A DNA stretch of 12,620 bases from an uncultured Marinicella sp. (GTDB lineage Bacteria; Pseudomonadota; Gammaproteobacteria; Xanthomonadales; Marinicellaceae), in the NCBI GenBank assembly GCA_938008005.1, contig CALLLZ010000174.1:1-12620 (forward strand), given 5' to 3'. This document shows, piece after piece, positions 1 to 7,230 of this stretch. Under the pieces are notes generated by a model that ran no database searches, had not been told where the DNA came from, and was given only the letters and a program-made list of their open reading frames with translations. Made by a program: the position numbers and the translations under genes. The number at the start of each line of letters is the position of its first letter. The stretch's first letter is position 1.

Positions 1-111
1 ACTGATATGCTTAAACAAGCCGGCTTTAAACAAGTCAAAATATACGGTTCATTAAGCAAAGATGATTATGATTTAACCGCAGAACGACTGGTGGCAATAG
101 CGAGAAAATAA
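1..111 (+). CDS. C-terminal fragment of a probable class I SAM-dependent methyltransferase
   Basis: Frame 1 is open from the window edge to TAA at 109-111 and gives 36 residues, including LKQAGFKQVKIYGSL and a terminal LVAIARK. An 'aGF..v.iyGsl' strand followed by a closing 'lv.iArK' strand is typical of the last two beta strands of class I (UbiE/Methyltransf_11/25-like) methyltransferases. The SAM-binding motifs lie outside the window, so the substrate cannot be judged. The gene converges on mscS and is closed by the hairpin at 113-135. The family call rests on a short tail only and is tentative. Confidence 0.5.
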   Translation, partial: TDMLKQAGFKQVKIYGSLSKDDYDLTAERLVAIARK

Positions 112-112
112 A

Positions 113-135
113 AAAGGCCGGAATTTCCGACCTTT
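113..135. terminator. Bidirectional rho-independent terminator
   Basis: AAAGGCCGGA-ATT-TCCGACCTTT forms a 10-bp stem with one C/A mismatch and a 3-nt loop. It is followed by an A run on the right (136-140). An A run at 111-115 on the left becomes a T run for the minus strand. It sits just after the methyltransferase stop and 22 nt past the end of mscS, so it can serve both convergent genes. The T-tract is better on the minus strand (mscS side). Confidence 0.7.
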
Positions 136-157
136 AAAAAACCTCTTAGTATGAAAC

Positions 158-1009
158 TTACTGAACTTGATGCATATGAACATCTTGTTGTGGATAAGGG
201 AAACTACACCCACCCGCTTCCAAGTTGTACTTCAGTTGCTCTAAAACTTGGCCATGAACTGTCCAGTAATCAGCAGCCTTAGCCCAAGGCCGAACTGCGA
301 AATTTATACTTGAGTCAGCCAACTCCAATAAAAACACACTCACAGCTGGATCTTTCAAAACCAGTTCATTCGCATTAAGTGTATCCTCAATGATTTGTTT
401 GGCTTTTTTAATGTCATCGTCATAACTTACACCAATGACCAAATCAATGCGTCGATTACCTTGTGAAGTTAAGTTGGTAATCACATCTGAGGTAATTAAC
501 CCATTAGGAACGATCAATTCTCTGTTGTCAGGTGTTTTAATGATGGTACTGAAAATTCGAATTTCTTGAACTTTACCAGCCACCCCTGAAACTTCAACAA
601 TATCACCGAGTTTAAATGGTCGGAACATCACCAACATCACACCTGATGCAAAATTTGACAAAGAATCTTTCAAAGCCAGACCAATGGCTAAGCCTGCCGC
701 ACCCATTACAGCAATCAAAGAAGTGGTTTGAACACCCAATTGGCCTAATGCTGTGATGATTACCACAACCAAAATTACGTAATAAACCAAGTTCTTCAAG
801 AAATTAACTAAGATGGGATCATTGCCTGACTTAGCCAACCCTTTACCCGTCAGATTAGATATCCACCTGGCAATACGACGACCAATCCAAAAAATCAATA
901 AAGCCAAAACTAATTTGGTCGCGATACCTATCAATGCTTCAGGGTTATTGATAAATTCATTGAAATATGTTTTTATTTGATCAATAAATGAAACCTCATT
1001 TTCTTCCAT
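158..1009 (-). CDS. mscS: Small-conductance mechanosensitive channel MscS
   Basis: This is an inner-membrane heptameric channel that opens on membrane tension and releases solutes on hypo-osmotic shock. The 283-residue product matches the length of E. coli MscS (286 aa). TM1 is at about 26-43, TM2 at about 67-88, and the pore-lining TM3 at about 95-127 carries the Gly/Ala-rich pattern (GAAGLAIGLAL, then LSNFASG). The beta domain begins at about 129 with FRPFKLGDIVEV, followed by the IFSTIIKT.DN and VPNG motifs. The alpha/beta domain ends in the family hallmark FPYPQQDV. The frame can be extended to a TTG at 1021, but the ATG at 1007-1009 is preferred: it has a GAGGG Shine-Dalgarno 5 nt upstream, which the TTG start would overlap, and it matches the family length. 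It lies downstream of aspS and the hydrolase on the same strand, but a 99-nt gap with its own promoter candidate suggests separate transcription. Confidence 0.96.
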   Translation of the reverse strand: MEENEVSFIDQIKTYFNEFINNPEALIGIATKLVLALLIFWIGRRIARWISNLTGKGLAKSGNDPILVNFLKNLVYYVILVVVIITALGQLGVQTTSLIAVMGAAGLAIGLALKDSLSNFASGVMLVMFRPFKLGDIVEVSGVAGKVQEIRIFSTIIKTPDNRELIVPNGLITSDVITNLTSQGNRRIDLVIGVSYDDDIKKAKQIIEDTLNANELVLKDPAVSVFLLELADSSINFAVRPWAKAADYWTVHGQVLEQLKYNLEAGGCSFPYPQQDVHMHQVQ

Positions 1010-1037
1010 AACTGCCCTCAAAATGTATAAAAATAAT

Positions 1038-1046
1038 ATTGTAGCA
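1038..1046 (-). promoter_or_regulatory. Candidate extended -10 promoter for mscS
   Basis: Read on the minus strand, TGCTACAAT is an extended -10 element (TGn followed by TACAAT, 5 of 6 to TATAAT) about 28 nt upstream of the mscS ATG. No convincing -35 hexamer lies at 16-18 nt, which is tolerable for an extended -10 promoter. The flanking DNA (1022-1108) is strongly AT-rich. Inferred from sequence only. Confidence 0.4.
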
Positions 1047-1108
1047 AAAATAAGTTTTGTGATTGTGAAGAAATGTAACAGATGTGTGTAACAGAAAAGC
1101 GAATAAAA

Positions 1109-1723
1109 TCAGTTCGCGCTGAGAAAATCCAAAGTTAACTTCAAGGCCGATTTATTGCGCAATAAGCCAAAATGACTGCTGTGAACCTTTTCATGTTGAT
1201 CAATCCAGTCCGCTTGCGTTTCAGCTAAGCCAACAGTTCCATCACTGACACCGAAACGCCACTCAACAAAGCGACTCAAGCCATAAGCAGATGTGCCAGC
1301 TATCATCATTGTCATACGGGACTCAACAGGGACCTTCACACCCTCAGCCAAAGGTTCTGCCGCACGCTTCAAAATGGCATCATCCCAACCCATCTTTTTT
1401 AACTTTTTCACCACCCTTGAACCGTTAACTGGCGATCCAAGCATCAGTAATTTTCCCAATTTTTTAATTCTGGGTAAAGCTCGCATGGATAAAACCCCAC
1501 CCATAGAGTGTCCCACCAAATGGACTGTTGCTTCAGGGCGCGAATTAACATAAGCAGTTAACTGCATCAAAGTTAAATCAAAAGCCTGTTGGGTGGTTTT
1601 ATAGCCAAATAAATATACTTTAAACCCATGTTCCGTTAACAAACGGCGGTATGTACCCCAGGTCCAAGGCTTCATCCACAAACCATGGACTAAAACAACA
1701 GCCTCTTGAGGTTGTTCATCCAT
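1109..1723 (-). CDS. Small alpha/beta-hydrolase (lipase/PGAP1-like), probably cytoplasmic
   Basis: The 204-residue protein has the alpha/beta-hydrolase core. A first strand (AVVLVHGLW, residues 8-16) carries the HG oxyanion turn. The nucleophile elbow GHSMGG places Ser73 as nucleophile. A likely acid is Asp161 (VSDGTV) and the likely histidine is His184 (SSHFGLL; His181 is an alternative). The layout (HG, GHSxGG, GSP, SDGTV, H) is that of short bacterial lipases and esterases of the PGAP1/'alpha/beta fold' class. There is no signal peptide or membrane segment, so a cytoplasmic site is likely. The substrate is unknown. The ATG lies 8 nt after the aspS TGA with no strong Shine-Dalgarno, which suggests translational coupling to aspS. 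Whether it has any link to tRNA charging is unknown. The fold is confident and the substrate is not. Confidence 0.85.
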   Translation of the reverse strand: MDEQPQEAVVLVHGLWMKPWTWGTYRRLLTEHGFKVYLFGYKTTQQAFDLTLMQLTAYVNSRPEATVHLVGHSMGGVLSMRALPRIKKLGKLLMLGSPVNGSRVVKKLKKMGWDDAILKRAAEPLAEGVKVPVESRMTMMIAGTSAYGLSRFVEWRFGVSDGTVGLAETQADWIDQHEKVHSSHFGLLRNKSALKLTLDFLSAN

Positions 1724-1731
1724 ACATGAAA

Positions 1732-3507
1732 TCAGGCATCTTCATCGGGGGTAATCACCTGAACATGAACATCAGCCAATTGCTCTGCATCTATGGTTGA
1801 TGGTGCATTGGTCAGCGGACAATGGCCACTGGATGTTTTCGGAAATGCAATCACTTCACGAATTGACTCTTCTCCACACATTAAGGTTGCCATCCGATCT
1901 ATACCAAATGCGATGCCGCCATGCGGTGGACAACCAAACTGGAGCGCCTCCAATAAGAAGCCAAACTTGTCCTCTGCTTGCTGTTCGCTGATCCCCAATA
2001 ATTCAAGCACTGATGACTGCATATGTTGATCATGAATACGAATGGAACCGCCACCCAATTCAACGCCATTGAGTACCATATCATAACCTTTAGACAAGGC
2101 TTCGCCAGGGTTGTTTTGTAACGCCTCCACTGTTCCAGTTGGCGCGGTAAAGGGGTGATGCAAAGCATCCCAGCGTTTTTCATCTTCATTGAATTCAAAC
2201 ATGGGGAAATCAACCACCCATAACGGCGCCCATGTATCACTGACACGGCCAATATCTTGACCCACTTTGATCCGCAACGCACCCATAAATTGGGTCACTT
2301 CACTGTATTTACCTGCACCAAAGAATAATAAATCACCATCTTCTGCCGCCGTAGAAGACAAAATACCAGCCAAAGCATCATCACTGAGGAATTTAACAAT
2401 TGGAGACTGTAACCCATCTTTACCTGCCGCTTTATCATTGACCTTAATCCAAGCCAACCCACGCGCGCCAAATCGACGTGCATAAGGTTCATATTCATCA
2501 ATTTGTTTGCGGGTAAAATTCGCACCACCCTGTGGCACTTTCAGAACCGCTACGCGACCTTGAGGGTCTTTAGCTGGTGCTGAGAATACTTTGAACTCAG
2601 AATCTTTAACCGCTTCAGCCACATCAACTAACTCAAGATCTATTCGCAAATCAGGCTTATCTGAGCCATATCGACTCATGGCTTCCTTGTAAGTCATCCT
2701 TGGAAACGGATTGGCTAAATCTATACCCTTAACTTCTTTGAAGGTATCACGAATTAATTTTTCAGCCATTTGCAGCACATCTTCTTGTTCAACAAAGGCC
2801 ATCTCAATATCTAGTTGAGTGAATTCAGGCTGACGATCTGCACGCAAATCTTCATCACGGAAACAACGAGCAATTTGATAATAACGATCCATTCCTGACA
2901 TCATCAACAATTGTTTGAACAGCTGTGGAGACTGAGGCATCGCATAGAATTGACCGGCGTTCATACGGGATGGCACCAAAAAGTCACGTGCGCCTTCTGG
3001 TGTGGCTTTAGTTAAAATCGGTGTTTCAACATCTAAAAAGTCACGGTTATATAGGTGATCACGCAAAACATGAGTTAATTTTGAACGCAAACGCATGTTA
3101 TGTTGCATGTTATCGCGACGCAAATCCAAGTAACGGTATTGCAAACGGATGTTTTCACCTGGGCTTTCATCCAGCATAAAAGGTAAGGGTTTGGAGGAAT
3201 TCAACACATGATATTCATCAACCACCACTTCAATTTGACCCGTTGCCAGCTTTGAATTGCTTTGGCCTTCCGGTCGGTTTCTGACGGTACCTTTGACTCG
3301 CAAACAATATTCATATCTGGCATCATCTGCAATTTTAAAAGCCGCTTCATTATCAGGTTCAACCACAACTTGTACCAAGCCGGTGTGGTCTCTTAAATCG
3401 ATAAATATAACGCCACCGTGGTCGCGCCTGTTGCCTACCCAGCCACAAACTTCAACTTGTTGATCCAGGTATTTTTCTGTGACCTGACCACAAAACTCAT
3501 TCCGCAT
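1732..3507 (-). CDS. aspS: Aspartyl-tRNA synthetase (candidate non-discriminating type)
   Basis: This cytoplasmic class IIb synthetase charges tRNA-Asp with aspartate using ATP. The 591 residues match bacterial AspRS (E. coli 590). The N-terminal OB-fold anticodon domain (about 1-110) contains RRDHGGVIFIDLRD. Motif 2 starts at Phe216 (FRDEDLRADRQPEFTQ). A bacterial GAD insertion lies between motifs 2 and 3. Motif 3 has GIAFGIDRM with Arg538. The ATG at 3505-3507 begins MRNEFCGQ, in register with the family. Residue 30 is His and residue 81 is Gly (RPEG). In Pseudomonas aeruginosa AspRS the matching His and Gly go with a relaxed enzyme that also makes Asp-tRNA-Asn, while E. coli has Leu and Lys. 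The dual specificity is therefore inference and needs GatCAB elsewhere in the genome. The hydrolase gene follows after 8 nt. The upstream region is shared with the divergent kinase gene. Confidence 0.98.
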   Translation of the reverse strand: MRNEFCGQVTEKYLDQQVEVCGWVGNRRDHGGVIFIDLRDHTGLVQVVVEPDNEAAFKIADDARYEYCLRVKGTVRNRPEGQSNSKLATGQIEVVVDEYHVLNSSKPLPFMLDESPGENIRLQYRYLDLRRDNMQHNMRLRSKLTHVLRDHLYNRDFLDVETPILTKATPEGARDFLVPSRMNAGQFYAMPQSPQLFKQLLMMSGMDRYYQIARCFRDEDLRADRQPEFTQLDIEMAFVEQEDVLQMAEKLIRDTFKEVKGIDLANPFPRMTYKEAMSRYGSDKPDLRIDLELVDVAEAVKDSEFKVFSAPAKDPQGRVAVLKVPQGGANFTRKQIDEYEPYARRFGARGLAWIKVNDKAAGKDGLQSPIVKFLSDDALAGILSSTAAEDGDLLFFGAGKYSEVTQFMGALRIKVGQDIGRVSDTWAPLWVVDFPMFEFNEDEKRWDALHHPFTAPTGTVEALQNNPGEALSKGYDMVLNGVELGGGSIRIHDQHMQSSVLELLGISEQQAEDKFGFLLEALQFGCPPHGGIAFGIDRMATLMCGEESIREVIAFPKTSSGHCPLTNAPSTIDAEQLADVHVQVITPDEDA

Positions 3508-3616
3508 GACAATACAATCTGTAAAAAAGCGAACAATTTTACCTTAACAACACATTAAGATTACAACTATTTACACGCTAAAATGACCAAATACGGCGCC
3601 AAAACAGCAATTTAAA

Positions 3617-3630
3617 GTGATGTACTTCAC
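3617..3630. promoter_or_regulatory. CRP-like palindrome in the aspS/kinase divergent region
   Basis: GTGA-TGTACT-TCAC is a perfect GTGA-N6-TCAC half-site pair, the core of the CRP/FNR-family site (TGTGA-N6-TCACA). It has A instead of T at the left outer base and the matching A at the right, within an A/T-rich flank. It lies 110 nt upstream of aspS and 97 nt upstream of the kinase ATG. Its location in the 219-nt non-coding gap between divergent genes makes a regulatory role plausible. The rest of the gap (3508-3726) is AT-rich. Weak promoter-like hexamers are present (for example TAAAAT reading toward aspS and TACAAT at 3676 toward the kinase), but none has a well-spaced -35, so no promoter is called. 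Confidence 0.4.
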
Positions 3631-3726
3631 AAAATACCTGTTTTTGCGTTAAGCTGATATTCAAACCATATCATTACAATGTAAACTCGAAATATAAAAG
3701 CCGAGTGAATTGGGTTGGGAAAAATT

Positions 3727-5757
3727 ATGTCAGAAGAAATTAGAAAGAAAAAATTTGGTCATTACGAAGTCACCTCAGAATTAGGCAGAGGCGGTATGGG
3801 TGTAGTCTATAAAGCCTGGGAACCTTCATTAAACAGACACGTCGCGATCAAAGCACTGGGTGAACATTTATTGGGTGATGAAGGTTTGATTGAACGTTTT
3901 ACCCGCGAAGCCAAAAGTATGGCTGCTATCAACCACCCTAACGTCATTCAAGTCTACTACATCGGGATGGAAGAACGACAACCTTATTTTGCCATGGAGT
4001 TTATAGAAGGGGTCTCCTTAGATGATTTGTTGCGTGGCAACCATGTATTAAATGTATCACATGCCAAAGAAATTCTACGCCAAGCTTGTGCGGGATTGGC
4101 AGTCGCTCATGAACTGGAATTGGTTCACCGTGACATCAAACCAGCTAACTTAATGCTTTGTGATGATGGCACTGTCAAAGTTGTAGATTTTGGCATCGCC
4201 CAAACACGAGAATATGGTGATAAGTTAACCAACACTGGCGAGTTTGTGGGAACACCAGGTTATTTATCTCCAGAAGTGTGTACTGGTAAAGACGTCGATT
4301 CACGTTCTGATATTTTTGCCTTGGGTATTGTTTTTTATGAAATGCTTGCCGGCAAAGTACCTTTTGAAAATGACAGCCCCCTGGGTTTGATGCTTGAAGT
4401 GGTACAAGCTGAAATACCAGATATACGTGGGGTAAATAAAAAAGTAGATAAGAAAACCAGTTATATTCTGGAAAAAATGATTGCCAAAAACCCTGATGAA
4501 CGCTTTCAGTCTTGTCAAGAAGTGATCAAACACCTTGGGCCCTCTACCATAGAATTAACCCTGGCGGATATAAAGAAACAAGCCATCTCTGTAAAACCAG
4601 TTAAGAAAACAGCCAAAATTTCCCAGCAAGTCACCTTACCTAATGCAGCAACCATTGACACAGCTGTTCCTTCAACCCGCAAAAAGTCAAATAAAGCTGT
4701 TTGGGCTGTTTTAGCCCTCGGTTTGGCAGTCGGTGTGGGTGCAATAGGCATCCATGAGGGGTATATCCCATCACCGTTCAAATCTGATGATGACTATCAA
4801 GCCATGACCTTGTTAGGTGACAACAGTGAAAACATGCAACTGCAAGATGTGAAGTTGAAATCAAAACAAGAGTTGGCACAAATCAGTAATGAGCTGAATG
4901 CACAAAACCCTTCTGAGCAAATCACCAAAGACAATCAAACCATTGCTGAGAACCCATCAACAAACAATCAAAACCTCAACTCCGAAACAACAAGTAGCGC
5001 TGCTTTAAATACAAATAATGCGGTTAAATTGGATCAAGAACCAACCATCGAACCCTCAACTTCAAATGAAACGATAGCAAGTTTGACACCAAGCAAAACC
5101 AAGCAAGAAACTCAAACAACTGATATTGCCAACTCAAATCCTATCAACATTGAAAAAATCAAACAAGCAGAGGTTAAAATTACTGAAAAAACCATTGCTG
5201 CAGTTGAGACAACCAGCAACCAAGTTCAGCCCAACATAGAAAAATTTGTTGAACAGCAAAGCAAACCTGTGGTCACTAAGCGCATCAAAAAGCCCAAAAC
5301 AGTAAAAAAAGATAAGGGTGTTGCCGTGCTGGTATTTGGTGATCCGGCGGTGGCCAATCCAATAGAAAAAATAATTGAGTCAGAATTGAAACGTGACAAC
5401 ATCAAAGTTTTGAACGAACAATTTGTACCTGGATTGTCGCAAGTCATGTCAGAAGGTGTTGATTTAGCAGCCATCAAAAGTAAGCTAGATGCTTATGGCG
5501 GGCAAGCAATGATCATTGCCAATGTCAACCATGTGGGTGAACAAACTCTAGAATACTACGGCCGCCAATCACAATTGATTAATGCCCAGCTTGATGTTGA
5601 TAGTTATGATTTGCTCACAGGTGACTCAATTGGTTCAGGCTATGGCTCTGATTTGAGCTATACCAGTTTGAATGCCACTGAAACGGCTCAAGAAGCGGTG
5701 ATGGATTTCGTTGATCGCCTAAAAACAGACTTGAAACAAGACCTAAACAACCAATAA
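3727..5757 (+). CDS. Membrane-anchored Hanks-type Ser/Thr protein kinase with periplasmic C-terminal domain
   Basis: The N-terminal cytoplasmic kinase domain (about 13-272) is complete. It has the glycine loop GRGGMGVVYKA (20-30), VAIK Lys42, alphaC Glu61, HRDIKPAN with catalytic Asp136, DFG Asp154, and GTPGYLSPE after an activation loop with Thr168, Thr170 and Thr176. It is an RD-type, PknB-like kinase. One transmembrane helix follows at about 324-342 after a basic stretch (RKKSNK). A polar Thr/Gln/Asn/Ser-rich linker covers about 350-525. A compact alpha/beta domain covers about 531-672, with VAVLVFGD first, then IIESELKRDNIKVL, AMIIANV and SYDLLTGDSIG. Its pattern recalls CsgG/LpoB/FlgT-type periplasmic domains, and no PASTA repeats are present. 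The frame can be extended to TTG at 3715, but the ATG at 3727 is chosen because GGGA lies 6 nt upstream. Two tandem TAA codons end it. The QTMAN-like gene starts 26 nt later, so an operon is likely. Kinase identity is certain; the sensor-domain fold is inference. Confidence 0.95.
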   Translation: MSEEIRKKKFGHYEVTSELGRGGMGVVYKAWEPSLNRHVAIKALGEHLLGDEGLIERFTREAKSMAAINHPNVIQVYYIGMEERQPYFAMEFIEGVSLDDLLRGNHVLNVSHAKEILRQACAGLAVAHELELVHRDIKPANLMLCDDGTVKVVDFGIAQTREYGDKLTNTGEFVGTPGYLSPEVCTGKDVDSRSDIFALGIVFYEMLAGKVPFENDSPLGLMLEVVQAEIPDIRGVNKKVDKKTSYILEKMIAKNPDERFQSCQEVIKHLGPSTIELTLADIKKQAISVKPVKKTAKISQQVTLPNAATIDTAVPSTRKKSNKAVWAVLALGLAVGVGAIGIHEGYIPSPFKSDDDYQAMTLLGDNSENMQLQDVKLKSKQELAQISNELNAQNPSEQITKDNQTIAENPSTNNQNLNSETTSSAALNTNNAVKLDQEPTIEPSTSNETIASLTPSKTKQETQTTDIANSNPINIEKIKQAEVKITEKTIAAVETTSNQVQPNIEKFVEQQSKPVVTKRIKKPKTVKKDKGVAVLVFGDPAVANPIEKIIESELKRDNIKVLNEQFVPGLSQVMSEGVDLAAIKSKLDAYGGQAMIIANVNHVGEQTLEYYGRQSQLINAQLDVDSYDLLTGDSIGSGYGSDLSYTSLNATETAQEAVMDFVDRLKTDLKQDLNNQ

Positions 5758-5783
5758 TAAACCAACGGTAAGCAAGCAACAGA

Positions 5784-6854
5784 ATGTCATCTAAAAAAAT
5801 TCTGCTGCTATCTACTTACGACGCCCAATCCCATCGCTATTGGCGCAGCCAACTGGTGAGCCAGTTTCCAGCACACCAATGGGAAATCTTGACTTTGAAA
5901 GATCGATATTTTGCTTGGCGAATGGGTGGCAATGCATTGAACCTAAAAGCTGACTATGATCAGCTATTAAGTATGCAATACGATGTACTGATTGCCACTT
6001 CAATGACCGATTTAAGCACACTACTTGGACTATATCCACAGTTAGCTGCACTCCCTAAACACCTGTATTTCCACGAAAATCAATTTGCCTACCCCAAAAA
6101 TAAAAATCAACAGGGCTTGTTAGAAATTCAAATGCGCAGTATTTACTCAGCCCTAGCAGCTGACTTCTTATGGTTCAACTCTAACTACAACCGCAGCAGC
6201 TTTATTGCTGGTGTGAAGCAATTGATCCAACAAATGCCTGACGGTATACCCAGTGACCTCATTCAATCTTTTATAGCCAAAAGTTCAATTTTACCTGTTC
6301 TAATTGATAATGATTGTAAACCTCTAGCTAACAAAACCGCCTCAAAGAAGCGTATAGAAGTGGTTTGGAATCACCGCTGGGAACATGACAAAGGCCCCGA
6401 AATCTTATTGGAGGTGATGCGCCAATGTGTTAACAAAGATCATATCAAGTTTCACATCATCGGCCAACAATTCAGAAGTACACCAACAGCCATGCAAAAA
6501 ATTATTGAAAATCACCGATCACAATGTCTCACTTTAGGCTATATTGAAACACGTGCTCAATACATCAAAACTTTACAGCAAGCAGATGTCGTGTTATCCA
6601 CCGCCCATCATGATTTTCAGGGTATCTCAATGTTAGAAGCTGCTGCCTGTGGATGCTTGCCCGTTGCACCTAATAGGTTGGTCTATCCAGAACTTTATCC
6701 ATTAACCAACCTATATCCATCAACTCCTTTGAAACCGCAAACCGAAGCACATGCCATACTGCAAATATTGACGGACTTGAATCAGTTAAATCACCGACTG
6801 TCATCATGCAACTGGCACCAATGCAAACCATTATATGAACAATTTTTCCAATAA
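5784..6854 (+). CDS. tRNA-queuosine alpha-mannosyltransferase-like GT4 glycosyltransferase (DUF3524)
   Basis: The 356-residue, soluble GT-B protein is built like GTDC1/QTMAN. That enzyme, in animals, transfers mannose from GDP-mannose to queuosine-34 of tRNA-Asp. The N-terminal DUF3524-type half has SHRYW (16-20), LKDRYFAWRMGGNA and YFHENQFAYP (His97-Glu98-Asn99). The C-terminal GT4 half opens with the signature WNHRWEHDKGPE (195-206). It ends with HHDFQGISMLEAAACG, where Glu285 sits in the sugar-nucleotide-binding position. There is no signal peptide, consistent with a cytoplasmic tRNA target. It starts 26 nt after the kinase stop and overlaps the VanZ-like gene by 20 nt. The Shine-Dalgarno is weak. 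Family membership is strong. The substrate in bacteria (queuosine-tRNA or another acceptor) is inferred from the animal enzyme. Confidence 0.85.
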   Translation: MSSKKILLLSTYDAQSHRYWRSQLVSQFPAHQWEILTLKDRYFAWRMGGNALNLKADYDQLLSMQYDVLIATSMTDLSTLLGLYPQLAALPKHLYFHENQFAYPKNKNQQGLLEIQMRSIYSALAADFLWFNSNYNRSSFIAGVKQLIQQMPDGIPSDLIQSFIAKSSILPVLIDNDCKPLANKTASKKRIEVVWNHRWEHDKGPEILLEVMRQCVNKDHIKFHIIGQQFRSTPTAMQKIIENHRSQCLTLGYIETRAQYIKTLQQADVVLSTAHHDFQGISMLEAAACGCLPVAPNRLVYPELYPLTNLYPSTPLKPQTEAHAILQILTDLNQLNHRLSSCNWHQCKPLYEQFFQ

Positions 6855-7230
6855 AGCCAAGATCTTATCAATTCATACTGGCCTGATGCGATTGCTTGGG
6901 TGGATGATGGTATTAGCCGTAATTGTATTGTCTCTGACTAAACTGCCATCAACTACTCAAACAGTCCCCAATAGTGATAAGTTTTTACATTTAACAACCT
7001 ACTTCTTACTCAGCTACTGGTTCTTCCACACCTATTTCAATCACAAAGTAGCCGCCGTTATAGGCTTTATACTTTTGGGGTTATTACTAGAAATATCACA
7101 ACATTTGACCCCATATCGATTTTTTGAGTGGTTAGATATGTTAATGAACAGCGCCGGTGTGTTTTTGGCATATATATTTTTTTGGGTTGCCAAAATTCGA
7201 ATTAAATTGCTATTAGAGACCTTTGCTTGA
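6835..7230 (+). CDS. VanZ-like family integral membrane protein
   Basis: The 131-residue protein has about four transmembrane helices (roughly 20-36, 53-68, 72-88 and 104-120). It carries the VanZ-family polar residues in order: Asp48-Lys49...His52 (SDKFLHLTTY), Glu86 and Gln89 (LLLEISQ), and Asp101, Asn105 and Gly108 (WLDMLMNSAG). The biochemical role of VanZ-like proteins is mostly unknown; VanZ itself gives low teicoplanin resistance. The ATG at 6835 overlaps the preceding gene by 20 nt. A later ATG at 6886 would still keep all helices, and neither has a clear Shine-Dalgarno. The last six residues and the stop codon lie within the left arm of the fold-back element at 7210-7381, so the natural C-terminus may have been replaced. 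The core domain is intact. Confidence 0.85.
   Translation: MNNFSNKAKILSIHTGLMRLLGWMMVLAVIVLSLTKLPSTTQTVPNSDKFLHLTTYFLLSYWFFHTYFNHKVAAVIGFILLGLLLEISQHLTPYRFFEWLDMLMNSAGVFLAYIFFWVAKIRIKLLLETFA

Noticed and set aside
1010..1021. TTG start extending MscS by four residues
   Set aside because: The TTG overlaps the GAGGG ribosome binding site of the ATG at 1009, which fits the MscS family length.
1899..2282. 127-codon minus-strand frame inside aspS
   Set aside because: It lies in another frame of the clearly real aspS gene, has no family resemblance and no ribosome binding site.
3715..3726. TTG start extending the kinase by four residues
   Set aside because: It overlaps the GGGA ribosome binding site candidate of the ATG at 3727, and the extra residues add nothing to the domain.
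4900..5250. Repeat array or CRISPR-like structure in the kinase linker
   Set aside because: The region is a low-complexity Thr/Gln/Asn/Ser coding stretch without regular repeat units or spacers.
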